Assembly (NCBI GenBank): GCA_024403035.1
Contig: JAKSSP010000003.1
Coordinates: 62,001-126,000, forward strand
From: Mogibacterium sp.
Lineage (GTDB): Bacteria > Bacillota > Clostridia > Peptostreptococcales > Anaerovoracaceae
Reading direction: 5' to 3'
DNA length: 64,000 nt
In this document: piece after piece, positions 49,404-57,739 of the stretch
How positions within the stretch are numbered: the first letter of the stretch is position 1
Layout of the letters: each line of letters opens with the position of its first letter
Made by a program: the position numbers and the translations under genes
The notes under the pieces: generated by a model
Told to the model about the DNA's origin: nothing
Database searches by the model: none
The model's input: the letters and a program-made list of their open reading frames with translations, nothing else

Positions 49404-50141
49404 ATGAAAAAAGTAATTGGAGCGTTCATTACCGGAGTACTGTTTGCGGCTCTGATCGTACTGCTGAAAATCTACGACGTAGCAGCGATAGGGCCTATGG
49501 GCACCGAAATAGGATTCTCGCATTTCAATCAATTCATTCATGAACTTACAGGCGTCAACATGCTGTGGTACGACATCACCGATTACATAGGCTATGCAGC
49601 TATAGGTGTCTGCGTACTGTTCGCTTGTGTGGGATTCGTGCAGATGGTAAAACGCAGAAGCCTGATCAAGGTCGACAAGGAGATACTGGCGCTCGGAGGT
49701 CTCTTCGTGGTAGTGATAGGCTGCTATGTTTTCTTTAAGAAATACATCATCAACTACAGACCTATAATCATGCCGGGTGAGGACATGCCTGAAGCATCGT
49801 TCCCTTCATCGCACACAATGCTCATCATGACAGTGTTCATCGCTGTTATGATCATCTCGGACAGATATGTGAACAAGGGGCTGGGTGCTCTGGTAAGGCT
49901 GGCATGCTTCCTGATCGTTCTGGTCACGATAGGCGGCAGGCTGTACTGCGGGGTTCACTGGTGCACGGATATAATAGGCGGTATACTCCTGACCGCGACA
50001 CTGCTGATGCTGTTCTCGGCTGTTGTGTCTTCCGGAAGCAAAAAGCTTCGCAAGGCAGATCTGGCATTTGAAGCCGAAGGCAGGACGGAACGTCCTAAAA
50101 AGACGGGCGGATCCATGAGCGGCTATAAACCGAAACACTGA
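49404..50141 (+). CDS. PAP2-family phosphatase (undecaprenyl pyrophosphatase/lipid phosphatase type)
   Basis: 245 residues, several membrane helices. The three phosphatase motifs are present as KKYIINYRP (first), FPSSHTML (second, His) and GRLYCGVHWCTDI (third, His and Asp). It would hydrolyse lipid phosphates or undecaprenyl pyrophosphate. The substrate is not determinable from sequence. A polar tail of about 35 residues follows the last helix. Confidence 0.88.
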   Translation: MKKVIGAFITGVLFAALIVLLKIYDVAAIGPMGTEIGFSHFNQFIHELTGVNMLWYDITDYIGYAAIGVCVLFACVGFVQMVKRRSLIKVDKEILALGGLFVVVIGCYVFFKKYIINYRPIIMPGEDMPEASFPSSHTMLIMTVFIAVMIISDRYVNKGLGALVRLACFLIVLVTIGGRLYCGVHWCTDIIGGILLTATLLMLFSAVVSSGSKKLRKADLAFEAEGRTERPKKTGGSMSGYKPKH

Positions 50142-50250
50142 GATAAAGTATTTGCGAAATGAAAGAAACCGGACGGGTATTATAGGCTTTATCTATAGTC
50201 GGCGATTATACAATCACTTTACTCAATTAGTTTAAACAATAGGATGAGTA

Positions 50251-50294
50251 TATAATCTTATGAGGCGTAGTAACGCCTCATTCGTTATTTTTTG
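50251..50294 (+). terminator. Terminator after the PAP2 gene, overlapping a -10-like element
   Basis: TGAGGCGT (50261-50268) pairs with ACGCCTCA (50273-50280), then TTCGTTATTTTTT. A TATAAT (50251-50256) just before the stem could be the yedE promoter, in which case the hairpin would form the 5' end of the yedE message. Both uses are possible. Confidence 0.65.
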
Positions 50295-50328
50295 AGACTA
50301 TTCAATATGGATTATATGGAGGATCAAT

Positions 50329-51408
50329 ATGGAAAAGAAAAATGATAAGCTGTTTATCATCATCGCCGGTCTCATTATCGGTATCATCGCCGCAGGCCTT
50401 GCGTTCCTCGGAAACCCAAAGAACATGGGATTCTGCATCGCGTGCTTCCTGCGTGACACTGCAGGCGCTCTTGGACTTCACAAGGCACCTCCGGTACAGT
50501 ATATCAGACCTGAGATCATCGGAATCGTTATCGGAGCTTTCGTAGCTGCATTCGCTAAGAAGGAGTTCGGCTCCAAGGGCGGAAGCGCTCCTATGACAAG
50601 ATTCGTACTTGGATTCTTCGCGATGGTAGGCTGCCTTATGTTCCTCGGCTGTCCGTTCAGAATGATCCTGAGACTGGCCGGCGGAGACCTGAACGCAGTT
50701 CTCGGGCTCGTCGGATTCGTTATCGGTATCTTCTGCGGAATCTTCTTTCTCAAGAACGGATACTCGCTCAAGAGAACTTACAGCCTGACAGCCGGTGAAG
50801 GTTACTGGATGCCTATCCTCGAGGTAGTTATATTCGTACTTCTCATCGCAAGACCTGCATTCATCGCTTTCTCGGAAGAAGGCCCTGGATCGATGCACGC
50901 TGCAGTTATCCTGTCCCTCGCTGCCGGACTCATCGTTGGTGTTCTGGCTCAGAGAACAAGACTGTGCATGGTTGGCGGAATGAGAGACCTCGTTCTCTTC
51001 AAAGAGACAAGACTCCTTTGGGGATTCATCGCTATCCTTGTTGCCGCACTGGTTACTAACCTTGTGCTCGGCGGATTCAAGCTTGGATTCACAGAGCAGC
51101 CGATCGCACACACCGACGGACTCTGGAACTGCCTCGGCATGCTCCTCGTCGGATTCGCATGCGTACTGCTCGGCGGATGCCCGCTCAGACAGCTCGTCAT
51201 GTCCGGCGAAGGCAATGCTGACAGCGCAGTAACAGTACTCGGCCTCATGGTAGGCGCGGCATTCTGCCACAACTTCGGACTCGCTTCGAGCGGCGAAGGC
51301 CCTACACCTGCAGGCAAGATCGCTGTTATCATCGGCATCGTTGTTGTCGCTCTCATCGGCGTAGTCAATACTTACGTCAAGGCGAGCGCAGCTGAAGAAG
51401 CCGCGTAG
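50329..51408 (+). CDS. yedE: YedE-family putative selenium transporter
   Basis: 359 residues with about ten hydrophobic helices in two repeats. Each repeat has a Cys-containing segment (MGFCIACFLRDTAGALGL and RLCMVGGMRDLVLF) and a GCPxR block (FLGCPFRMILRLAGG and LGGCPLRQLVMSGEG). This is the YeeE/YedE fold. The selenium assignment rests on the neighbours, a TusA/YedF-like protein and DUF3343. RBS TGGAGGA. Confidence 0.9.
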   Translation: MEKKNDKLFIIIAGLIIGIIAAGLAFLGNPKNMGFCIACFLRDTAGALGLHKAPPVQYIRPEIIGIVIGAFVAAFAKKEFGSKGGSAPMTRFVLGFFAMVGCLMFLGCPFRMILRLAGGDLNAVLGLVGFVIGIFCGIFFLKNGYSLKRTYSLTAGEGYWMPILEVVIFVLLIARPAFIAFSEEGPGSMHAAVILSLAAGLIVGVLAQRTRLCMVGGMRDLVLFKETRLLWGFIAILVAALVTNLVLGGFKLGFTEQPIAHTDGLWNCLGMLLVGFACVLLGGCPLRQLVMSGEGNADSAVTVLGLMVGAAFCHNFGLASSGEGPTPAGKIAVIIGIVVVALIGVVNTYVKASAAEEAA

Positions 51409-51426
51409 TATATCCGGAGGTGCAAT

Positions 51427-51627
51427 ATGGTAGATGCAAGAGGACTGTCCTGCCCTATGCCTGTGATCATGACTCAGAAGGCAATGAAGAGCAAAGAGGA
51501 CTACTATGAAGTAATGGTAGACGCAAAGGCTCCTCTCGAAAACGTCACTCGTTATGCCGAGAGCCAGGGTTACAAAGTTGAGGTAGAGGAGAAAGGCGGA
51601 GAGTATCTGCTGAAGATCTCCAGATAG
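51427..51627 (+). CDS. TusA/SirA-like sulfurtransferase or Se carrier (YedF-like)
   Basis: 66 residues. The CPxP motif in VDARGLSCPMPVIMTQKAM is the persulfide/perselenide-carrying site of TusA-family proteins. RBS GGAGG lies 18 bp after yedE. Full YedF has a second domain that is missing here, so this is the N-terminal TusA-like domain alone. Confidence 0.9.
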   Translation: MVDARGLSCPMPVIMTQKAMKSKEDYYEVMVDAKAPLENVTRYAESQGYKVEVEEKGGEYLLKISR

Positions 51628-51642
51628 CGCAAGCACAGCTTA

Positions 51643-51679
51643 AAAGCGGGGGGAGCATTCCCCCGCTTTGTGTTATAAT
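51643..51679 (+). promoter_or_regulatory. Terminator of yedE-tusA and promoter of the second DUF3343 gene
   Basis: AAAGCGGGGG (51643-51652) pairs with CCCCCGCTTT (51660-51669). The last bases overlap TTGTGT-TATAAT (51668-51679), an extended -10 whose start would fall at about the DUF3343 ATG. Confidence 0.7.
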
Positions 51680-51685
51680 GTCGAC

Positions 51686-51934
51686 ATGAATACTTACATC
51701 GCTACATTTTTTATGCATTTCGGATCGATCAGGTTTGAGCGCCTGTGTAAGTCAAAGGGACTCGAGGCGCGGACCATGCCCGTACCAAGGAGCCTCAGCA
51801 GCAGTTGCGGTACCTGCGTGAAGTACAGGGCAGAGGAACCGCTGTTTGACCCTGCCCACGATGAGATGGAGCAGATGGTCATCTGCAACGACGACGGATC
51901 GTATACCCAGATATACAAAGCGAAAAACCTGTAA
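51686..51934 (+). CDS. DUF3343 protein (putative Se/S carrier-like), second copy
   Basis: 82 residues from ATG 51686 (MNTYIATFFMH). An in-frame ATG at 51668 lies inside the terminator/promoter. The family motif VPRSLSSSCGTCV is present with an extra Cys. No RBS is visible, and the predicted transcription start coincides with the ATG, so the message may be leaderless. It belongs to the selenium module by position. Confidence 0.82.
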   Translation: MNTYIATFFMHFGSIRFERLCKSKGLEARTMPVPRSLSSSCGTCVKYRAEEPLFDPAHDEMEQMVICNDDGSYTQIYKAKNL

Positions 51935-51941
51935 AACAAAA

Positions 51942-51965
51942 CAGGGGCAACGCCTCTGGTTTTTA
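51942..51965 (+). terminator. Terminator after the selenium module
   Basis: CAGGGGC (51942-51948) with GCCTCTG (51952-51958, one G-U), then GTTTTTA. Confidence 0.75.
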
Positions 51966-51974
51966 TTGCCTTAT

Positions 51975-54875
51975 TTATAGTGATACTATTTCCAGATCTT
52001 CACAGGCTTCGAGTGCCGATCTCGGGCCGGCCACACAAACTGTACCTTTCTCAGCCAGGTCTTTCAGCACCGCGCTCATGCCGGCAAAGTCGGACGCCTT
52101 TGTCTCAAGCATTTCGCGTCGTATCCTTATCCTGTCCTCATCGGTGAATCCCGAGAAGAAGAAGTCGTCAGCCATCCTGCCCTTTGAGGAAGGAGACATA
52201 AGTGGCTCTGCGTTTGCTATTGTGGATATGATGAACCCATCGAGCCCTGCGTCTTCCGATGACGCAAATCCGTCGAGGAACTCCTGAAGCGACTTGAAGA
52301 TACCGAGTGAACGCGCAGGGGTAGGATCTCTGAACGAGAGAGCGTGGACACTGCCCGTGCGGCCCGCATTCATGGATGTCCCGTAAGCACCGCCCTGTAC
52401 TCTGACTGTGTTCCAGAGGTACGACAGGGAGATGATGTTGGAAGCGACCTGCATGCTGCCGTTCATCCTGTGCCCGTCTTCGTTCATGTCATACGCGGTG
52501 ACAGCAAACGAGACTGCGGCAGGGAGGTCGATGCCCATCCTGCGCGGAAGCGTAGATTCATAATGAGCCTTTTCAGGCATCTTCTCACCCTCAGGCAGCA
52601 TCTCTGCAAAACGCGAGACATCGGCGTATTCCGTGGCCGTTACGCTTATGATCGCATTCTGCCTGTTGATACTCTTTTTGATCACATCCTTCGCGAAAGA
52701 GGTGAAGGCTTCAAGATCTTCATCCGACGCGCAGCTCATGGCGTGCATGTACTGCATGAAGCTGCATCCGTTCACTGCCTCTGCGGCAGCGTCTCTTGCC
52801 GACCAGTGAGATCTGGCCTCGGCCATGGCAAGCTTGTGGCCCTGCCCGACGGCGGATCTCTTGGAATCTTCATCTATCTGAGTGATGAGTTCGCGCATCA
52901 TGGCCTTGTCATCAAACTTTGTGCTGGTCAGTATCTCGATCATAAGATCTTCCGCATACGGGAGCTTATCCTCAAGCACTGAAGCCCTTACTCTTATGCA
53001 AGGAGTGCATGATTCTCTGTCGTCATCCTTCGCGAGTATATCGAGCCCGAATGACATCGCTCCTACATACATTCGTATCTCATTCTGAAGGGCGAGCACG
53101 CTGAAGTTTTCAGTCGGCAGATCCTTATAGAATTCCGTGATCAGCGCGGCGGCAGGCAGATCTTTCTGAGGCAGCTGCGTGATAGGGAAGTATGCATTTA
53201 TATATACGATCCCATTAGAAGCAACAGGGTGGAAGATCACCTTTGTGCCGCCTGCGTCCTTTATCTCGGTCGTGATCAGATTAGGCAAAGGATCGATGTC
53301 CGCGAGATCGAGCTGCGGGATGGTTGCCAAAGCCACTTCGCTGTCCTCACTCTGCTGCCACTCGATCAGTCCGCTGTTGAGCTCCTCGAGTTTTTTTCTT
53401 TCCGTTTTGCTCATCGCTTCCACAGAAGCCCTGACCCTGGCAGCTTCCTCAGCTGCTTCTTTCGCGCCGTATTCACTGCTTGGAACAAGAATGAGCTTAG
53501 ACAGCCCGGAGGTATCTCCAAGGACTTCCATGGCCAGAGATTCCATCCTGTCTTCATCTATCATGGAGCGCACGTTGGCGATCGCTTCATCTGTAGTCAG
53601 GTATAATGCCGGGTCGCCGTCGTAGAGCCATGAAGAGAACAAAGCCATTGCTCTGTAGAGCGCCTGAGGCTCCGGGTACTGTCTGAATCTGAAATCTGTC
53701 TGGTTTACAGATGCTTCAAGATCTCTCTTTGAAAAGCCATCGTCAGTGATCTTCTTTATGGTTTCTTCAACTATGGCGAGCAGCTTGTCCGCTATGCTGT
53801 CAAGCAAGGCTTTGTCCGGCTTGCTGCCGTCCTCCGCGGTGATGCCGCGGAAGATCATCACAAGGTAAGGCTGTGCTATGCCGTCGGAAACATAGATCTC
53901 CATGTCTTCAGCAAGACCGGATGAAAGGACAGCGCGTTTCAAAGGAGACTCGTTGGAGTCTGCCATCTGTTCGAGTATCACGCTGAGAGCCAGCATCTTG
54001 TCTCTGTCTTCCCAGCTGCCGATTATCTTGCCGAAGCATATCATAGGCTTGTCATCTTCGCTGCTCACAGCATAGTCAATGGTGCGTTCTGACTTGACAG
54101 GGACCTGCGGAACAAACTCAGGGAGGTCTTCGCGCCTGCCGTAGCCGGCGAGATAGCTCTCGATCATTTCAAGCGTCTTATCGATAGGTACGTCACCGTC
54201 CAGATAGAAGTATGAATTGGATGGATGATAAAACCTTTTATATCTCTCTATGAACGAATCATAGCTAAGCTCAGGGATCTCATCAGGATCGCCGCCTGAA
54301 TTGTATCCATAGCAATAGTCAGGGAAGAGCAGCTTGCTTATGTGGCGATCCGCGATCGAATCCACTTCGGACATGGCGCCCTTCATCTCATTGAAAACAA
54401 CGCCCTTGAATACGGGTTCGCCCTCAGCCGTATCGATATGCCATCCTTCCTGGTAGAAAATGTTGGGATCATGCAGGATATTCGGTTTGAACACAGCATC
54501 AAGATAGACTCCCGTCAGATTGAGATAGTCCTGCTCTATGCGGCTGGATACCGGGTAAAGCGTTTTGTCCGAAAAGGTCATGGCGTTCAGGAATGTGTTC
54601 ATCGAGGTCTTCAGGAGCTCGACAAAAGGTTCCTTTACCGGATAGTTCTCGGAACCGCAAAGGACGGAGTGCTCAAGGATGTGGAACACGCCCGTGCTGT
54701 CCTCCGGAATGGTCCTGAAGCCAACAGAGAAAAGCTTGTTTTCATCTCCGTTGTCGGTCCATGCGAGCTTTGCGCCGGTCACATCATGTTCCATTTCGAC
54801 CAGTCTGCCGCCGATCTCTTTTATTTCACGAATATTGGTCACGGTGAAGCCGTGAAGTTTGTCGTTTATGTTCAT
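51975..54875 (-). CDS. M16C insulinase-family zinc peptidase (presequence-protease-like)
   Basis: 966 residues from ATG 54875 (MNINDKLHGF), preceded by AAAGG. A start 20 codons upstream is less likely. The inverted zinc motif HILEH (65-69) is intact, in FHILEHSVLCGSENYP. Four M16 repeats with the M16C-associated linker follow, and the length matches PreP/falcilysin-type proteases. It degrades peptides inside a closed chamber. Monocistronic, convergent with the selenium module. Confidence 0.94.
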   Translation of the reverse strand: MNINDKLHGFTVTNIREIKEIGGRLVEMEHDVTGAKLAWTDNGDENKLFSVGFRTIPEDSTGVFHILEHSVLCGSENYPVKEPFVELLKTSMNTFLNAMTFSDKTLYPVSSRIEQDYLNLTGVYLDAVFKPNILHDPNIFYQEGWHIDTAEGEPVFKGVVFNEMKGAMSEVDSIADRHISKLLFPDYCYGYNSGGDPDEIPELSYDSFIERYKRFYHPSNSYFYLDGDVPIDKTLEMIESYLAGYGRREDLPEFVPQVPVKSERTIDYAVSSEDDKPMICFGKIIGSWEDRDKMLALSVILEQMADSNESPLKRAVLSSGLAEDMEIYVSDGIAQPYLVMIFRGITAEDGSKPDKALLDSIADKLLAIVEETIKKITDDGFSKRDLEASVNQTDFRFRQYPEPQALYRAMALFSSWLYDGDPALYLTTDEAIANVRSMIDEDRMESLAMEVLGDTSGLSKLILVPSSEYGAKEAAEEAARVRASVEAMSKTERKKLEELNSGLIEWQQSEDSEVALATIPQLDLADIDPLPNLITTEIKDAGGTKVIFHPVASNGIVYINAYFPITQLPQKDLPAAALITEFYKDLPTENFSVLALQNEIRMYVGAMSFGLDILAKDDDRESCTPCIRVRASVLEDKLPYAEDLMIEILTSTKFDDKAMMRELITQIDEDSKRSAVGQGHKLAMAEARSHWSARDAAAEAVNGCSFMQYMHAMSCASDEDLEAFTSFAKDVIKKSINRQNAIISVTATEYADVSRFAEMLPEGEKMPEKAHYESTLPRRMGIDLPAAVSFAVTAYDMNEDGHRMNGSMQVASNIISLSYLWNTVRVQGGAYGTSMNAGRTGSVHALSFRDPTPARSLGIFKSLQEFLDGFASSEDAGLDGFIISTIANAEPLMSPSSKGRMADDFFFSGFTDEDRIRIRREMLETKASDFAGMSAVLKDLAEKGTVCVAGPRSALEACEDLEIVSL

Positions 54876-54959
54876 GTAATTGCCTTTCTGTGTACAGAGT
54901 TTGACCACACAATAATATAACAATGCTTCAAACAATGAAAGACTGAAAGGTTGTGCATA

Positions 54960-54968
54960 TGGTATACT
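54960..54968 (+). promoter_or_regulatory. Extended -10 promoter of the HerA-like ATPase gene
   Basis: TGG-TATACT with TATACT at 54963-54968, 59 bp before the start codon. No convincing -35. Confidence 0.45.
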
Positions 54969-55026
54969 TTACGGGTAAAAAGAATATGGGATGAAGCCTT
55001 AATTTAAGAGACAAGGAGATATACAA

Positions 55027-56712
55027 ATGGTAGATAACGGAATGATCTATTTTGCCAGAAAGGGCGACGGAGAAAGCCTGAGCGACAAGATATGCATGCG
55101 TCCTGACAAGGCCAACAGACACGGCTTTATTTGCGGCGCTACGGGCACGGGCAAGTCGGTGACTCTCAAGGTGCTGGCGGAAAGCTTTTCGCAGATAGGA
55201 GTACCTGTATTCATGTCCGATGTAAAGGGCGACATGGCGGGCATAGCAGTGCCCGGAGAAGACAACGAAGGCATGCAGAAGAGGCTGGACCGCTTTGAGA
55301 TCCGGGACAGCTTCGAGTTCCGCGGATTTCCTGTCTCGATATTCGACATCTACTCGGATAAGGGCACACCGCTCCGCACGACCGTGTCGGAGATGGGGCC
55401 GCTGCTCTTCAGTCAGGTGCTCGACCTCAACGATACTCAGACAGAACTGATGCAGGTCATCTTCAAGATAGCGGACGACCTCGGTCTTGTCCTGACCGAC
55501 ACCAAGGACATGAAGGCTACGCTGCAGTACTGCGCGGATCATTCAGATGAATTCAAGATGGATTACGGCCTGATCCCACAGCAGTCGACATCGGCCATCA
55601 TAAGGGCCATCGTAGCGCTTGAATCAGAAGGGGCGGACAAATTCTTTGGCGAGCCGGCGATAGATATCAGGGATTTCTTCCTGACTGCTCCTGACGGAAG
55701 GGGCATCATCAACATACTCGACGCTGAGACGCTGATCAATAAGCCTAGGCTGTATTCTGCTTTCATGCTCTACCTGCTGTCAGAGCTTTTCGAGGTGCTG
55801 CCTGAGGTGGGCGACCCTGAGAAGCCAAAGATGGTGTTCTTCTTCGATGAAGCGCATCTGCTGTTCAAGAACGCGTCAAAGAGCTTGCTTGAGAAGATAG
55901 AACAGGTAGTGAAACTTATAAGATCAAAAGGCGTCTCGATATTCTTCGTGACGCAAAGCCCGGGCGATATTCCGGGAGCTGTGATGTCCCAGCTCGGCAA
56001 CAAGATAGAGCACGGACTGCATGCTTATACCCCTGCGGAGCAGAAGGCTCTTCAGGCTGCCTCGGATGCTTTCAGGGAAAACCCGGCCTTTAACACCAAA
56101 GAACTGATGCAGAATCTGGGCACGGGTGAAGCCGTGGTATCGACGCTTGATGAGAACGGCGCGCCTACCATGGCGGAGTACGCGTTTATCCTTCCGCCTG
56201 AGAGCCGCATGGGCGCTCTGACAGACGAGGAGAGAAGGAACGCCGTAGATTATTCGCCGCTCAATAATAAGTATCTCAATATGGTGGACAACGTTTCAGC
56301 CTATGAAGTCATCACGGGTCGGGTACCGGGAGCTGCCGTCGCGGCAGAGTCCACCGTTACCGCGCCGGACGGCCAGGTATACGGCAACACTTCCGGTATC
56401 CCTGAATCGGAACCGGCAGTACAGCCGGAGATCAGCTATGATGTGGAAACACAGCCGGCAGTACAGCCTAAGGTGAAACCTGCGGCCAAAGCTGAGGATG
56501 ACGGAAAATCGACCATAGGAGAGATCGCAGACAACTATCTGGGCAAGTCCGGTACAAAGCAGGTCATAAGATCGACCGGCAGCACCATCGGCAGAGAGAT
56601 AGGAAAGACCATTGGCGAGGCAGTGCTTGGTAAGAAGGGCAGGACGATAGGAGGCAATATAGGATCGGCCATCGGACGCAACCTGCTGGGCACTCTTTCA
56701 AGCAAAAAGTAA
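55027..56712 (+). CDS. HerA-like helicase/ATPase (DUF853)
   Basis: 561 residues. Walker A GATGTGKSV (37-45) and Walker B KMVFFFDEAHLLF are present, followed by the FVTQSPGDIPGAVMSQLGNKI segment typical of DUF853. The last 45 residues form a glycine-rich repetitive stretch (TIGREIGKTIGEAVLG) that may be an amphipathic or oligomerising tail. Cellular role unknown. RBS CAAGGAGA. Confidence 0.9.
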   Translation: MVDNGMIYFARKGDGESLSDKICMRPDKANRHGFICGATGTGKSVTLKVLAESFSQIGVPVFMSDVKGDMAGIAVPGEDNEGMQKRLDRFEIRDSFEFRGFPVSIFDIYSDKGTPLRTTVSEMGPLLFSQVLDLNDTQTELMQVIFKIADDLGLVLTDTKDMKATLQYCADHSDEFKMDYGLIPQQSTSAIIRAIVALESEGADKFFGEPAIDIRDFFLTAPDGRGIINILDAETLINKPRLYSAFMLYLLSELFEVLPEVGDPEKPKMVFFFDEAHLLFKNASKSLLEKIEQVVKLIRSKGVSIFFVTQSPGDIPGAVMSQLGNKIEHGLHAYTPAEQKALQAASDAFRENPAFNTKELMQNLGTGEAVVSTLDENGAPTMAEYAFILPPESRMGALTDEERRNAVDYSPLNNKYLNMVDNVSAYEVITGRVPGAAVAAESTVTAPDGQVYGNTSGIPESEPAVQPEISYDVETQPAVQPKVKPAAKAEDDGKSTIGEIADNYLGKSGTKQVIRSTGSTIGREIGKTIGEAVLGKKGRTIGGNIGSAIGRNLLGTLSSKK

Positions 56713-56764
56713 AGTCTTTACGGAGGCGGACCGTTTAGGAAAGCGGCAAAAGAAAGGGTATGAT

Positions 56765-57253
56765 ATGACACTTACAAAAGAGGAAGTCCTGAAGTTTCTT
56801 GATGACAGTAAGATCAAATACGAAATAGCGGAACACAAACCTGTATATACAATAGATGAGATGCTTGAGTGCGGACTGCCTCATCCGGAGCAGATCGCCA
56901 AGAACCTCTTTGTGCGTGATGACAAGAAGCGCAAGTACTATCTTATCACATGTCTTGAAGACAAGAAGGTGAACCTTAAGGAATTCCGCAAGGAACATGA
57001 AACGCGTCCGCTGACATTCGCGTCGGAAGAAGATCTTCTGGACAAGATGGGGCTCACACGCGGAGCAGTCACTCCGCTCGGCATACTCGCCAACGAGGAC
57101 AGGGGCGTCGTGGTCTACATCGACAAGGATTTCGAAAACAAGCTGATGGGCATACATCCATGTGACAACACTGCTACGGTGTACATAAACACGCGTGATG
57201 TGGCAAAGTTGATCAAGAAGCACGGAAACGAGCTCCACTTCGTTAAGATGTAA
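56765..57253 (+). CDS. YbaK/ProX-type aminoacyl-tRNA deacylase
   Basis: 162 residues. TEEEVLKFLDD-like start, EMLECGLPHPEQIAKNLFVRDDKKRKYYL, and the LTRGAVTPLGILANED loop with GxxxP are typical of the ProX/YbaK editing family. It removes misattached amino acids such as Ala or Cys from tRNA. RBS AAAGGGTATG-like. The next gene starts two bases after its stop. Confidence 0.9.
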   Translation: MTLTKEEVLKFLDDSKIKYEIAEHKPVYTIDEMLECGLPHPEQIAKNLFVRDDKKRKYYLITCLEDKKVNLKEFRKEHETRPLTFASEEDLLDKMGLTRGAVTPLGILANEDRGVVVYIDKDFENKLMGIHPCDNTATVYINTRDVAKLIKKHGNELHFVKM

Positions 57254-57254
57254 G

Positions 57255-57581
57255 ATGATTACACTGAACGACGCCGCAATCGAATACATGCGCCGTATGG
57301 GATACAGGGACATCGTTCTTCTTGTGGATAACGACAAGACGTGATGTACCGGCTCCAGACCGGGGGTGTCGGTGAGTTTCACTGACGGAGACAGATCGGA
57401 ATACGCCGGCGGCTATCTGCGCGAGGAGTCGCAGATAGGAGCGGTATACGTACCGGTTCATGGCGTGCTGCTTGAAGAAGGCGCTGCGATCAGGTATGAG
57501 AGGCGTCCGTGGATAGAAGGGTTTGAACTGGATGGAATAAAACCTGCGCCTGTATGCTGCATACTGTCGCCTTTCGACTGA
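57255..57581 (+). CDS. CC/Se-motif selenoprotein with in-frame UGA (selenocysteine)
   Basis: 108 residues if the TGA at 57342-57344 is read as selenocysteine (residue 30). The frame begins MITLNDAAIEYMRRMGYRD and runs through LVDNDKT-U-CTGSRPGVSV to PVCCILSPFD and TGA 57579-57581. Codon use and amino-acid pattern continue smoothly across the TGA, and the start resembles IscA/HesB-like proteins. Residue 31 is Cys, giving a Sec-Cys pair; relatives are known with Cys or Sec. A hairpin suited to a bacterial SECIS follows the UGA. TGA is an ordinary stop elsewhere in the window. The gene is coupled to ybaK. Confidence 0.85.
57345..57373 (+). promoter_or_regulatory. Candidate bacterial SECIS hairpin
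   Basis: ACCGGC (57348-57353) pairs with GTCGGT (57368-57373). An inner TCC/GGG stem (57354-57356 with 57364-57366), one bulged T (57367) and an apical loop AGACCGG follow. It begins 4 nt after the UGA, as bacterial SECIS elements do. Confidence 0.6.
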
Positions 57582-57613
57582 TTGTATACAGTTATACAAA
57601 ATCGTTCAAAATT

Positions 57614-57694
57614 GTGGACAACTCTTCGGGCATTTGGTAAAATACACCCATCAAGTATGCCGGACTGCCGGTAAAACGGCAGCCTGTTTTATTT
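57614..57694 (+). promoter_or_regulatory. AGCS gene promoter and leader hairpin
   Basis: TGGACA (57614-57619) and TGG-TAAAAT (TAAAAT 57638-57643) form a promoter with start near 57650. In the leader, CTGCCG (57665-57670) pairs with CGGCAG (57677-57682), followed by CCTGTTTTATTT, a weak terminator shape that may attenuate the symporter. Confidence 0.5.
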
Positions 57695-57739
57695 AGTAAT
57701 TGTCTAAGGTAAAAAGGGAATAATCAAAAGGAGATTCAA

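Noticed and set aside
50302-51636. Long - strand open frame (444 codons) opposite yedE and the TusA-like gene
   Set aside because: It has a Ser/Glu/Asp-rich, low-complexity composition typical of antisense shadows, and the + strand genes are well supported.
54876-54935. Longer N-terminus for the M16 peptidase
   Set aside because: The extra 20 residues have no resemblance to the family, and the inner ATG has the better RBS.
57366-57581. Separate 71-codon gene starting at 57366
   Set aside because: It is the part of the selenoprotein after the UGA; its start lies inside the SECIS hairpin and has no RBS.
57582-57739. Glycine riboswitch upstream of the AGCS symporter
   Set aside because: The leader is about 90 nt and shows none of the conserved glycine aptamer segments.
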